Shown: piece after piece, positions 1 through 6,164 of the stretch | How the letters are laid out: each line of letters begins with the position of its first letter | Numbering within the stretch: the stretch's first letter is position 1 | NCBI GenBank assembly: GCA_965369605.1 | Contig: CBDURE010000163.1 | Coordinates: 1-7,640, forward strand | Source: JAGGVT01 sp965369605 | GTDB lineage: Bacteria > JAJVIF01 > JAGGVT01 | Length of the DNA stretch: 7,640 nt | Direction: 5' to 3' | Program-made: the position numbers and the translations under genes | Notes under the pieces: model-generated | Databases searched by the model: none | What the model was told of the DNA's origin: nothing | What the model saw: the letters and a program-made list of their open reading frames with translations, nothing else

Positions 1-47
1 AGCGCATGTCTTGACACACAGTGTAGCGTATGTTATGACACATTACA
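1..47. repeat. Left copy of a 47-bp inverted repeat (probable IS end)
   Basis: Bases 1-47 are the exact reverse complement of 7588-7634 (position i pairs with 7635-i, no mismatches), and the match stops at position 48. The repeat is built of two imperfect direct units of about 24 nt (1-20, cut by the window edge, and 21-44). Each has the pattern GTGTAGCG-YATGT-YWTGACACA. Read outward from the window the copy begins TGTAATG, so its inner boundary has the TG/CA ends typical of many DDE-type insertion sequences. No transposase is present inside the window, so the body of the element would lie outside. The inverted repeat is certain; its identity as an IS end is inference. Confidence 0.85.
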
Positions 48-49
48 AC

Positions 50-65
50 AGGGGGCTGCCCCTAC
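50..65. repeat. GTAGGGGC-type palindromic repeat half, left side
   Basis: Bases 50-63 form a small hairpin (AGGGG, loop GCTG, CCCCT), and 58-65 read GCCCCTAC, the complement of a GTAGGGGC box. The right end carries GTAGGGGC at 7570-7577, at exactly the same offset from the 47-bp repeat (10 nt between). GTAGGGGC followed by a GC-rich palindrome is a familiar kind of interspersed repeat in bacterial intergenic DNA. Here only one side of such a unit seems to remain. Confidence 0.45.
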
Positions 66-112
66 ATCTAGTGTTTTTTCAACAAGCCCTTTCTCAAGAA
101 TGACAAAACATT

Positions 113-138
113 GTCATTCCGGGCTTGACCCGGAATCC
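113..138. repeat. REP-like palindrome (GTCATTCCGGG...CCCGGAATCC)
   Basis: ATTCCGGG at 116-123 pairs perfectly with CCCGGAAT at 129-136 around the 5-nt loop CTTGA, flanked by GTC and CC. This matches a widely scattered intergenic palindrome family that I recognise from many bacterial genomes. An overlapping alternative hairpin pairs AATGACA (99-105) with TGTCATT (112-118). No T-tract follows, so it is not a terminator. It is better read as a mobile or structural intergenic repeat. Confidence 0.7.
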
Positions 139-198
139 ATTCCTTTTCGCTTATAAAAACCAACATAGTTTCTTCCTTTTTCAATTACTCATCCACAA

Positions 199-250
199 TG
201 CAATTATAACCTGTCATGATGCAATCATAAACTTATCAGTGCAATTAAGT
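199..250. promoter_or_regulatory. Three phased TGCAATYA direct repeats upstream of the first gene
   Basis: TGCAATTATAA (199-209), TGCAATCATAA (220-230) and TGCAATTAAGT (240-250) recur at 21 and 20 bp, about two helical turns, so all three lie on one face of the DNA. They sit some 90-140 bp upstream of the candidate extended -10 at 337-345. This arrangement suits an activator or repressor binding cooperatively. No regulator gene is visible in the window, and the region is AT-rich, so chance similarity is possible. Confidence 0.35.
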
Positions 251-336
251 GATTCTTTCTCTTGTTTGACTTGGACTGAGTATAAATTGTTTGCTCATTG
301 TGTGAAAATTTCCATCATAAAATTCCGCTGATGTTA

Positions 337-345
337 TGTTATAAT
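337..345 (+). promoter_or_regulatory. Candidate extended -10 promoter of the first radical SAM gene
   Basis: TGTTATAAT is a perfect extended -10 element (TG, one base, TATAAT). No good -35 box lies 17 bp upstream, which extended -10 promoters tolerate. Transcription would begin near 351-353, giving a leader of about 70 nt that contains the hairpin at 360-388 before the ATG at 424. Confidence 0.5.
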
Positions 346-359
346 CCTGATTGATATTT

Positions 360-395
360 CCCGGATGGATTCAGGCATCCATACCGGGTGTTTTT
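360..395 (+). terminator. Terminator-like hairpin in the leader of the first gene
   Basis: CCCGGATGGAT (360-370) pairs with ATCCAT (377-382) plus CCGGG (384-388). This makes an 11-bp stem with a single bulged A at 383 and a 6-nt loop. It is followed by TG and five T (391-395). The structure has the form of an intrinsic terminator, yet lies between the candidate promoter at 337-345 and the start codon at 424. It could be an attenuator, the end of a small upstream transcript, or a stabilising leader hairpin. Confidence 0.55.
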
Positions 396-423
396 GTCTG
401 GAATTTGTGCATTGCAAATCAAT

Positions 424-2007
424 ATGGCTGAATATACGAAAAATCTACGGATAGCACTGGTATCACTTGGCAACACGCACAATCTGGGCGCGCGGCAGCT
501 TTGCGCCGTTTTGAAAAACGCCGGATTTGAAACGCACATGGTGTTTCTCAGCGATATCATCCAGAACGATATAATCCCACCGACCGACTGGGAAATGAAT
601 CGCGCGGTTGAATTAATCACCGATGAAATAAATCCGGACATCCTCGCGATTTCTGTCAGCTGCAGCACCTTTTTCCAAACCGCGGTTGAATTGACAGAAA
701 AATGCCGTCAAAAGGGAATTGACAAAGTTACCTGGGGAGGGATTCACGCAATATTATGTCCGGAGGATTGCATCGAACACGCCGATTATGTCTGCATCAC
801 CGAGGGCGAGCATGTTGTTCCGATGCTTCTTGACAAACTCGAAAATTCTCAAAGAGCCGCGGATGTTCCCGGATTCTGGATTAAGGAAAATGGCGAAATA
901 ACTCGCAACAAACCTCCGAGTGTCGTGATGGATTTGGACACGCTACCGTTTCCCGATTACGAGGACGAGAACAAATATTTCATCTGCGAAAATGAGTTTT
1001 ACCCGAAAGAGCCATTTTTAATAAGGGTACACAGTGTGTTTGTGATAACATCGCGCGGATGCCCGTTTCATTGTGCGTACTGTGCCGCGCCGTACTTCAT
1101 GACCGAGCAGGTTACCGGCGTAAAGAACATCAAACTGCGCCAGCGCTCGGTTGACAATGTGATGAAAGAGCTGCGCTATCTGGAGGAGAAACTGCCTACT
1201 TTCCCGAATCTGACAATCAATTTCGCGGATGATGTTTTCGTCATGAAAGCGGACTGGGTCGCTGAATTCGTGACGGAATACCATAAAAATTTCACCAACC
1301 CGTTCTGGTGCTATTTCCACCCGACTCTGGTCAAGGACAATATCGTCAAGATATTCAAGGATGTCGGGATGAAATATATCAACATGGGAGTCCAGTCAGG
1401 CAGCGAACGAATTCGAGTTGACGTTTATCATCGTACCGACAGGGACAAACGTATTGTGGAAGCGATGAAGATTATCCATTCGCATAAAATCGGAATTATG
1501 ATTGATGTGATTGTCGATAATCCCTTTGATAATCAAAGTGACAGGGACTCGGCGCTGGAATTTTTCTTAAAGTTGCCAAGGCCATACACGCTGAATTTTC
1601 TGAGTCTGATTTTCTTCCCGAAGGTTGAAATCACTGAACGTGCTCTTGATGAGGGCGTGATTACAAAAGATCAAATTGAAATGACATCTAAAAAAGCGTT
1701 TTACCAGATGAATTTCCATTTCGACTGGGAGGGCCGCCAACCGATTGAGGCTCTATACACGGCTCTTTATCAGATGTCCGGCAAGATGTTTGTGCCTAGA
1801 TGGTTTATCAGGATGCTTTCGAGGATGAAATCGCTGCGGAAAAATCCCAGACCGGCGATTAAACTGGCGATTTTTTTCAACGCTACACTGTTTTTCTGGA
1901 ATCGCGTCAGAATTGTCCTCAGGCGCCTTTTCAGCGGTGAATTGAAATTTGGCGACTTTGCGCACAGCATTAAGAAATATAAAAAAGCCGGGATTCCGAT
2001 GGAGTAG
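424..2007 (+). CDS. B12-binding domain radical SAM protein (first paralog)
   Basis: A 527-residue cobalamin-dependent radical SAM enzyme, probably using SAM, a [4Fe-4S] cluster and a corrinoid for a methylation or related radical reaction. The substrate is unknown. Residues about 8-145 form the B12-binding Rossmann-like domain, with NTHNLG (17-22) at the place of the DxHxxG motif, then WGGIHA and a GE-rich segment. The radical SAM cluster motif CPFHCAYC gives C213, C217 and C220. The SAM-domain strand MGVQSGSER follows. The tail (about 476-503) is hydrophobic and basic, suggesting membrane contact. An upstream in-frame GTG at 388 is possible, but it lies inside the leader hairpin, so I chose ATG 424; neither has a clear Shine-Dalgarno sequence. 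It is a diverged paralog of the next gene. Confidence 0.93.
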   Translation: MAEYTKNLRIALVSLGNTHNLGARQLCAVLKNAGFETHMVFLSDIIQNDIIPPTDWEMNRAVELITDEINPDILAISVSCSTFFQTAVELTEKCRQKGIDKVTWGGIHAILCPEDCIEHADYVCITEGEHVVPMLLDKLENSQRAADVPGFWIKENGEITRNKPPSVVMDLDTLPFPDYEDENKYFICENEFYPKEPFLIRVHSVFVITSRGCPFHCAYCAAPYFMTEQVTGVKNIKLRQRSVDNVMKELRYLEEKLPTFPNLTINFADDVFVMKADWVAEFVTEYHKNFTNPFWCYFHPTLVKDNIVKIFKDVGMKYINMGVQSGSERIRVDVYHRTDRDKRIVEAMKIIHSHKIGIMIDVIVDNPFDNQSDRDSALEFFLKLPRPYTLNFLSLIFFPKVEITERALDEGVITKDQIEMTSKKAFYQMNFHFDWEGRQPIEALYTALYQMSGKMFVPRWFIRMLSRMKSLRKNPRPAIKLAIFFNATLFFWNRVRIVLRRLFSGELKFGDFAHSIKKYKKAGIPME

Positions 2008-2088
2008 AATTTGTTAGGAAATAAGTTATTTGAATTAAATATATCAACAGGCAACAAGTCTTTCATGAGGGGCTTGGTGAATATAATG

Positions 2089-2122
2089 CCCCCACCCCAG
2101 CCCTCCCCCCGAGCGGGGAGGG
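2089..2122. repeat. GC-rich intergenic hairpin repeat, inverted relative to the array
   Basis: CCCTCCCC (2101-2108) pairs perfectly with GGGGAGGG (2115-2122) around the loop CCGAGC, preceded by CCCCCACCCCAG (2089-2100). Read on the minus strand it resembles the units of the adjacent array (CCCCGCTCGG then GGGG-rich sequence), so it is probably an inverted member of the same family. It lies about 80 nt after the first gene's stop codon. No T-tract follows on the + strand, so I do not call it a terminator. Confidence 0.6.
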
Positions 2123-2134
2123 AGAAAACTGTTG

Positions 2135-2302
2135 CCCCCCGCTCAAGGTGGGACTAAGAGGGGGAGAGCGAAAATCATTTCCCCCCGCTCGCGGTGGGAC
2201 TAAGAGAGGGAGAGCGAAAATCATTTCCCCCCGCTCGCGGTGGGGCTAAGAGGGGGAGAGCGAAAATCATTTCCCCCCGCTCGCGGGGGGATTAAGGGGG
2301 GG
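2135..2302. repeat. 46-bp tandem repeat array, three full units and a partial fourth
   Basis: Units run 2135-2180, 2181-2226 and 2227-2272, each exactly 46 nt and differing at only a few bases. A partial, more G-rich unit follows from 2273 to about 2302. Each starts CCCCCCGCTC and ends GAGAGCGAAAATCATTT. The last unit holds a perfect 8-bp inverted repeat (CCCCCCGC at 2273-2280, GCGGGGGG at 2283-2290); earlier units carry one or more mismatches in it. Long C and G runs are typical of a GC-rich interspersed repeat seen in many environmental genomes and often mistranslated as GG-rich ORFs. It occupies most of the gap between the two radical SAM genes. Confidence 0.9.
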
Positions 2303-2327
2303 AAAGGTGAATTTCAAAACAACCTTG

Positions 2328-2342
2328 CGGATAGCACTGGTA
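2328..2342 (+). repeat. 15-bp copy of the start of the first radical SAM gene
   Basis: CGGATAGCACTGGTA here is identical to 448-462, where it encodes RIALV in the first strand of the first enzyme's B12 domain. Here it is non-coding, lies 8 nt before the second gene's ATG, and is not in that gene's frame; an in-frame stop at 2341-2343 excludes an upstream start. A match this long is unlikely by chance in a window of this size. It may be a remnant of a duplicated gene start. Confidence 0.5.
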
Positions 2343-2349
2343 AACAACA

Positions 2350-3966
2350 ATGGAACAACCAACAGCAATACAGACACAACCAATCACAGACGACGAAAAG
2401 AAAAATTTTCCGATTGCGTTGATTAGCTTATATAACGCCTACAATCTCGGGATTCGCTATATCCACGCGCTTTTGAAAGATCAGGGCTACAATGTCCAGC
2501 TGATTTTCTTCGGCAGAATCAGCGCGAATGACGCCGTTGTGCCATCCGAGAAAGACTTCGAAAACCTGATGAATATTCTCAAGGATAATAAAATAAAATT
2601 CATCGGAATGAGTGTCAGCTGCTCGACATATTTCGAGGCCGGATGCGAAATAGCGAAGCGAATCAAAAACGAGATGCCTGAAATCACTCAATTGTGGGGC
2701 GGTGTCCATGCGACACTCTGCTCCGAGGACTGCCTTGAATACGCCGATTTTGTCTGCAAGGGCGAGGGTGAGTATCCGACTCTTGATTTAATTAACGCTC
2801 TGATTCGCAAAGGGGATACATCAAAAATCGATTCAATATGGTTCAACGACCCAAACGGTGAGATTGTAAAAAACCCGATACGGCATGTCATTCGGGATTT
2901 GGACGCTCTGCCATATCCGACCTGGGATGATGATGGCAAGTGGGTTGTTCTTAACGATGAGGTTATCAACGAGGAAATCGCGAAGCGCGACACGTGGGTT
3001 TTCACTATGACCTCCCGCGGATGCCCGTTCCAATGCACATACTGCGTAAACAATGCGTACCACCTGCATTACAAAGAGCAGGGCATGAATAAGATGCGTT
3101 TTCGCTCCGTTGATAATGTAATCGAGGAACTTCGCGCGATGCGTGACACCGTTGACAATTTCAACCAGCGCCACATCGGATTCTACGATGATGAATTCAG
3201 CGTATCGATGGAATGGATTACAGAATTTTCGGAAAAATACACAGCGGAATTTGAAAACACATTCTGGTGCTATTTCCACCCGAACCTGATTAAGGAGGAA
3301 ATGGTCGTTCCGTTGAAAAAAATGGGGCTTACGCAAATCGACATGGGAGTCCAGACCGGCAGCGACCGCGTACGCAAGGACATCTACCACCGCCCTGAAT
3401 CGAACGCAAAAATCCTCAGCATAATGAAAATGCTCCAGCGGAATAAAATAAGCGTCGCGCTGGATGTCATCACCGACAACCCGTACGAAACCGAGGAGGA
3501 TAAAATCGAATCGCTCGATTTCTTCCTCTCACTGCCGCGGCCGTACGAAATAAATTTCTATTCGCTGATTTGGTTTCCCGGAGTCGAACTCACAGAATGG
3601 GCGCTTCGGGATGGGCATATAACTCGCGATGATGTCGAGGACCGCTCGAAGAAAACAATGGAGCAGTTTGTCGCGACATTCAAATGGGACAAGCGCACCG
3701 ACGCCGACACATTTTGGATAATGCTCTATTTCATGGCAGCGCGCGGAATCTATTGCCGCGGATTCATCCATTTCCTATCAAAGCAAACATGGATAAAAAA
3801 GAACATCTGGATTCTCAAATTCCTCTACCGCCTGATGAACCTTCTCAACATGATGAAAAAAGGCTTCAAGGCGATATGGTATATACTAACGGGCAAGATG
3901 AGCATTAGCCAGATAAAGACAAGATGGTCGAATTATCTGGTTTGGGAAAAACCATTTGAGAAGTGA
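2350..3966 (+). CDS. B12-binding domain radical SAM protein (second paralog)
   Basis: A 538-residue enzyme of the same family as the preceding gene, probably catalysing a related cobalamin-dependent radical SAM reaction on an unknown substrate. The B12-binding domain spans about 20-155 with NAYNLG (29-34), so tyrosine (Y31) stands where the first paralog has histidine. The cluster motif CPFQCTYC gives C225, C229 and C232. The segment from FWCYFHP to YHR agrees at 25 of 44 positions with the first paralog, but the C-terminal 60-70 residues have diverged. The tail at about 481-517 is rich in W, K, L and F and may contact the membrane. The start is fixed at ATG 2350 by an in-frame stop at 2341; no Shine-Dalgarno sequence is visible. 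Both genes point the same way but are separated by the repeat array, so co-transcription is uncertain. Confidence 0.94.
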   Translation: MEQPTAIQTQPITDDEKKNFPIALISLYNAYNLGIRYIHALLKDQGYNVQLIFFGRISANDAVVPSEKDFENLMNILKDNKIKFIGMSVSCSTYFEAGCEIAKRIKNEMPEITQLWGGVHATLCSEDCLEYADFVCKGEGEYPTLDLINALIRKGDTSKIDSIWFNDPNGEIVKNPIRHVIRDLDALPYPTWDDDGKWVVLNDEVINEEIAKRDTWVFTMTSRGCPFQCTYCVNNAYHLHYKEQGMNKMRFRSVDNVIEELRAMRDTVDNFNQRHIGFYDDEFSVSMEWITEFSEKYTAEFENTFWCYFHPNLIKEEMVVPLKKMGLTQIDMGVQTGSDRVRKDIYHRPESNAKILSIMKMLQRNKISVALDVITDNPYETEEDKIESLDFFLSLPRPYEINFYSLIWFPGVELTEWALRDGHITRDDVEDRSKKTMEQFVATFKWDKRTDADTFWIMLYFMAARGIYCRGFIHFLSKQTWIKKNIWILKFLYRLMNLLNMMKKGFKAIWYILTGKMSISQIKTRWSNYLVWEKPFEK

Positions 3967-3999
3967 TAGGTTAATTTATTAATAACAACTTGATATTTT

Positions 4000-4014
4000 A
4001 TACCGTTTTGGTAT
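4000..4014 (+). terminator. Weak hairpin after the second radical SAM gene
   Basis: ATACC (4000-4004) pairs with GGTAT (4010-4014) around GTTTT and is followed by a short T-containing stretch (TATTTCT). The 5-bp stem is weak. It lies 34 nt after the stop codon and before the promoter at 4031, the right place for a terminator, but the structure alone does not prove one. Confidence 0.25.
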
Positions 4015-4030
4015 TATTTCTAAATTGAAC

Positions 4031-4059
4031 TTGACAAGGCGCATAAACGTTTGTATAGT
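4031..4059 (+). promoter_or_regulatory. Near-consensus sigma70 promoter of the HD/YwgA operon
   Basis: TTGACA (4031-4036) is a perfect -35 box. A 17-bp spacer leads to TATAGT (4054-4059), which differs from the consensus -10 at one base. Transcription would begin near 4065-4068, only a few bases before the GTG at 4070, so the mRNA would be leaderless or nearly so. This is the strongest promoter in the window by eye. Confidence 0.75.
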
Positions 4060-4069
4060 ATGAGGGCAA

Positions 4070-5500
4070 GTGGTTCTTGACAAAAAATATACTGTACGTG
4101 ATCCGGTTCATGGTTTCATTCATTTCACTGAACAGGAATGTCAACTCATCGATTCAAAGCCGTTTCAAAGGTTAAGAAACCTTAAACAACTGGCAACCGC
4201 ATACTTGGTTTATCCGGGAGCAGTTCATACAAGATTCGATCATTCTTTAGGTGTCATGCATGTAGCTGGACGAATTGTAAAGCATCTCAAGGAAACACAG
4301 AGCAAAAGGCTTGAGGCAGTTGGTGAAGATCCAGAAGAACTTGAAAAGAGAGTAAGGCTTGCGGCATTATGTCACGATCTTGGCCATGGTCCTTTTTGTC
4401 ATGTATCTGAGCCAGTAATCAAACATGTAAATCAAGGTTTTAAAGGGAATATCGATGCGCTGCATGAAAAGATTACTTGCCGAATAATTGAGGATATTCC
4501 TGAGATCAGAGATATTCTTAAAGATGATTATGGACAAGTTCTTAGTATCCTGAAGGGAACGACAACCGATGGAAGGGAAACAAAAACCGTAGCAAAGGGA
4601 ATCGTAAGTGGTCCAATAGATGCTGATAAAATGGATTACCTTCTTAGAGATAGTTATTTTACAGGCGTGAAATATGGCGTTTTTGATATTGATAAAGTCA
4701 TTGAAAGTTTAGTCGTGATACAGTCAAAAGAGTTAAAAAGGGAAGAAGCATCATATTTGGGAGTACGTAAAGAGGGATTAAGAGCTTTAGAGCAAATGAT
4801 TCTAGCAAAGTTCTTTATTGGTGAACAAGTATATTATCTTAAAACTCGGACCGCAGGTGATCTTTTAATTAATCGAGCATTGCAAAATGCGCTGGAAGAG
4901 GAGATTACGGATCAAGTTAAGGATAAATTTATTTGTAAGGCTTTCATCATTGATGATAAGTGGAAGGTTGAGGATTATCTAAATCTATATGATCAAAAAG
5001 TAATTGATTATTTAGTCAAGAGAAAAACCCAATCGGGTGAATTATTCTCTTATTTGACGGAAAGGAGACTGCCCAAACGTCGTATTCGAGAAAAGCTCAA
5101 ATATGAAGAACTTGAGGAATGGGACAGAAAAAAAGTATATGATAGTTTGAGGGATAAAGTATCGTTGTGTTCTCGAGAGAAGGAAATAGCTAACCTTCTA
5201 GGAATTGAAGATTATTGTGTGTATATTAAACTTGGTTTTACCAAGTATCCAAAATTTGGAACGAAGAAACATGAAATCAACGAGGATGACATTATGGTCG
5301 AAGATGAAAAGGGTCATGTTATTAAATATGCAAGAATAAAAGACAGAATAATCGAAACTCCTTCTGTGCAAAGTGAAATTTCAGAGGATGTCTTGGAATT
5401 ATATATACTTTTTAGAAATGAAACTGATAATAAGAGATTTCAGAATAAAAAAATGGAGTTAGAAAAAAAATTTATCAGCATTATGACAAAAACATCTTAG
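4070..5500 (+). CDS. HD-domain dNTP triphosphohydrolase (EF1143/YwfO/SAMHD1-like)
   Basis: A 476-residue HD phosphohydrolase expected to cut dNTPs to deoxynucleoside plus triphosphate in the cytoplasm. RDPVHG (10-15), FQRLRNLKQL (32-41) and the HD core are typical. Aligned to SAMHD1, R55 and H58 (RFDHS), H102-D103, H106 and H111 (HDLGHGPFCH), H132, and D184, D186, K187, Y190 and D194 (DADKMDYLLRD) all match residues R164, H167, H206/D207, H210, H215, H233, D309, D311, K312, Y315 and D319, so the active site looks intact. The GTG start is forced: an in-frame stop lies at 4061-4063 and the conserved RDPVHG begins at residue 10. GAGGG at 4062-4066 is too close to be a normal ribosome binding site. 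Base composition is much more AT-rich than the flanking genes, and Arg codons favour AGA/AGG, suggesting transfer. It shares an operon with the next gene. Confidence 0.93.
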   Translation: MVLDKKYTVRDPVHGFIHFTEQECQLIDSKPFQRLRNLKQLATAYLVYPGAVHTRFDHSLGVMHVAGRIVKHLKETQSKRLEAVGEDPEELEKRVRLAALCHDLGHGPFCHVSEPVIKHVNQGFKGNIDALHEKITCRIIEDIPEIRDILKDDYGQVLSILKGTTTDGRETKTVAKGIVSGPIDADKMDYLLRDSYFTGVKYGVFDIDKVIESLVVIQSKELKREEASYLGVRKEGLRALEQMILAKFFIGEQVYYLKTRTAGDLLINRALQNALEEEITDQVKDKFICKAFIIDDKWKVEDYLNLYDQKVIDYLVKRKTQSGELFSYLTERRLPKRRIREKLKYEELEEWDRKKVYDSLRDKVSLCSREKEIANLLGIEDYCVYIKLGFTKYPKFGTKKHEINEDDIMVEDEKGHVIKYARIKDRIIETPSVQSEISEDVLELYILFRNETDNKRFQNKKMELEKKFISIMTKTS

Positions 5501-5503
5501 GAG
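5499..5503 (+). promoter_or_regulatory. Shine-Dalgarno of the YwgA-like gene, overlapping the upstream stop
   Basis: AGGAG overlaps the TAG stop codon of the HD gene (5498-5500) and lies 7 nt before ATG 5511. This fixes the start of the second gene and implies translational coupling within one transcript. Confidence 0.85.
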
Positions 5504-5510
5504 AAGAACC

Positions 5511-6071
5511 ATGTCACTCTCAGCTCTAGATATTGTTTTAATTTCAATCGCTGAATGGGAAAAAGCTAAAAAGAAGTTATATGGGCGAACCCGTTTACAC
5601 AAAACGATATTTCTCGCTCAAAAACTAATGAATATTCACGGCATAAAATTCCGCCCATATTACTATGGACCTTATAGTGATGAACTAGCTGAGGCTCTTA
5701 ATACAACCGTTACTTTACATTTTTCTTCATTTAATAAAGAACAGATACCTATTAATGAGGAAACTGTTGAGTATGTTTATAATCTAAGTGAGGATGGGAA
5801 AAATTATCTGGACCATTTAAAAGGTAAAGAAAAAGCTGACTATGATAAATGGGAAAAGAAAATAGGAATAATTGTAAATTGTTTTTCAGATTCCACATCG
5901 AGTGAAATGGCTTCAGCAGCAAAAGTGCTCTTTCTTCTAATCAATAATGAAGAGAAAATGCAAACGATAGATGAATTGAAGAATCGAGCAAAAGATAAAT
6001 ATGGTTGGGATATAAAGGATAGGTCAATTGAAAAAAGTTTTGATGATTTGGAACAGATATTTAACAATTGA
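5511..6071 (+). CDS. YwgA-like (Panacea/SocA-like) small protein, partner of the HD gene
   Basis: A 186-residue cytoplasmic protein with no signal or membrane segment. GRTRLHKTIFLAQKL (25-39) followed by FRPYYYGPYSDEL (47-59) is the signature I associate with Bacillus YwgA. It is similar in layout to the Panacea/SocA (DUF4065) proteins, many of which act as antitoxins or proteolysis adaptors. Residues 127-186 are charged and helical, with no recognised motif. In Bacillus subtilis the HD gene ywfO lies beside ywgA, as I recall, so this pairing is probably an old one. The 10-nt gap to the HD gene and the overlapping Shine-Dalgarno imply co-expression. Its job may be to regulate or bind the dNTPase; this is inference. 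It is the most AT-rich gene sampled in the window. Confidence 0.75.
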   Translation: MSLSALDIVLISIAEWEKAKKKLYGRTRLHKTIFLAQKLMNIHGIKFRPYYYGPYSDELAEALNTTVTLHFSSFNKEQIPINEETVEYVYNLSEDGKNYLDHLKGKEKADYDKWEKKIGIIVNCFSDSTSSEMASAAKVLFLLINNEEKMQTIDELKNRAKDKYGWDIKDRSIEKSFDDLEQIFNN

Positions 6072-6087
6072 TATCTACTGTTATAAA
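6061..6087 (+). promoter_or_regulatory. Candidate promoter of the secreted-protein gene
   Basis: TTAACA (6061-6066) and TGTTATAAA (6079-6087, an extended -10 with one mismatch) are separated by 15 bp, shorter than ideal. It overlaps the end of the preceding gene and would begin a transcript near 6094, leaving a leader of about 70 nt before ATG 6165. It resembles the extended -10 at 337-345. Support is moderate. Confidence 0.35.
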
Positions 6088-6164
6088 AGAGGACTGGTCT
6101 CTTCCATTTCACAGAAATTACAAAAGCAAATCTCATTTATTATGTTCATTACCGGAGACAACTC

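Noticed and set aside
266..286. TTGACT and TATAAA as a promoter pair
   Set aside because: The spacer is only 9 bp, far too short for sigma70.
125..331. Open frame of 68 codons on the + strand
   Set aside because: It runs through the palindromic repeat and AT-rich control region, has no ribosome binding site and no recognisable features.
388..423. GTG at 388 as the start of the first radical SAM gene
   Set aside because: It overlaps the 3' arm of the terminator-like hairpin, and the added 12 residues resemble nothing conserved. ATG 424 gives a normal N-terminus.
2019..2031. AAATAA-G-TTATTT palindrome after the first gene
   Set aside because: The loop is too short for an RNA hairpin and the sequence is pure AT, so chance is likely.
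2135..2302. CRISPR array
   Set aside because: The whole 46-nt unit repeats, with no variable spacers, and no cas genes are present.
2240..2422. Open frame with GG-rich translation over the repeat array
   Set aside because: It is the typical spurious translation of this repeat family and overlaps the true second radical SAM gene.
6087..6103. AAGAG/CTCTT hairpin after the YwgA-like gene as a terminator
   Set aside because: The stem is only 5 bp and there is no T-tract. It also overlaps the candidate promoter of the next gene.
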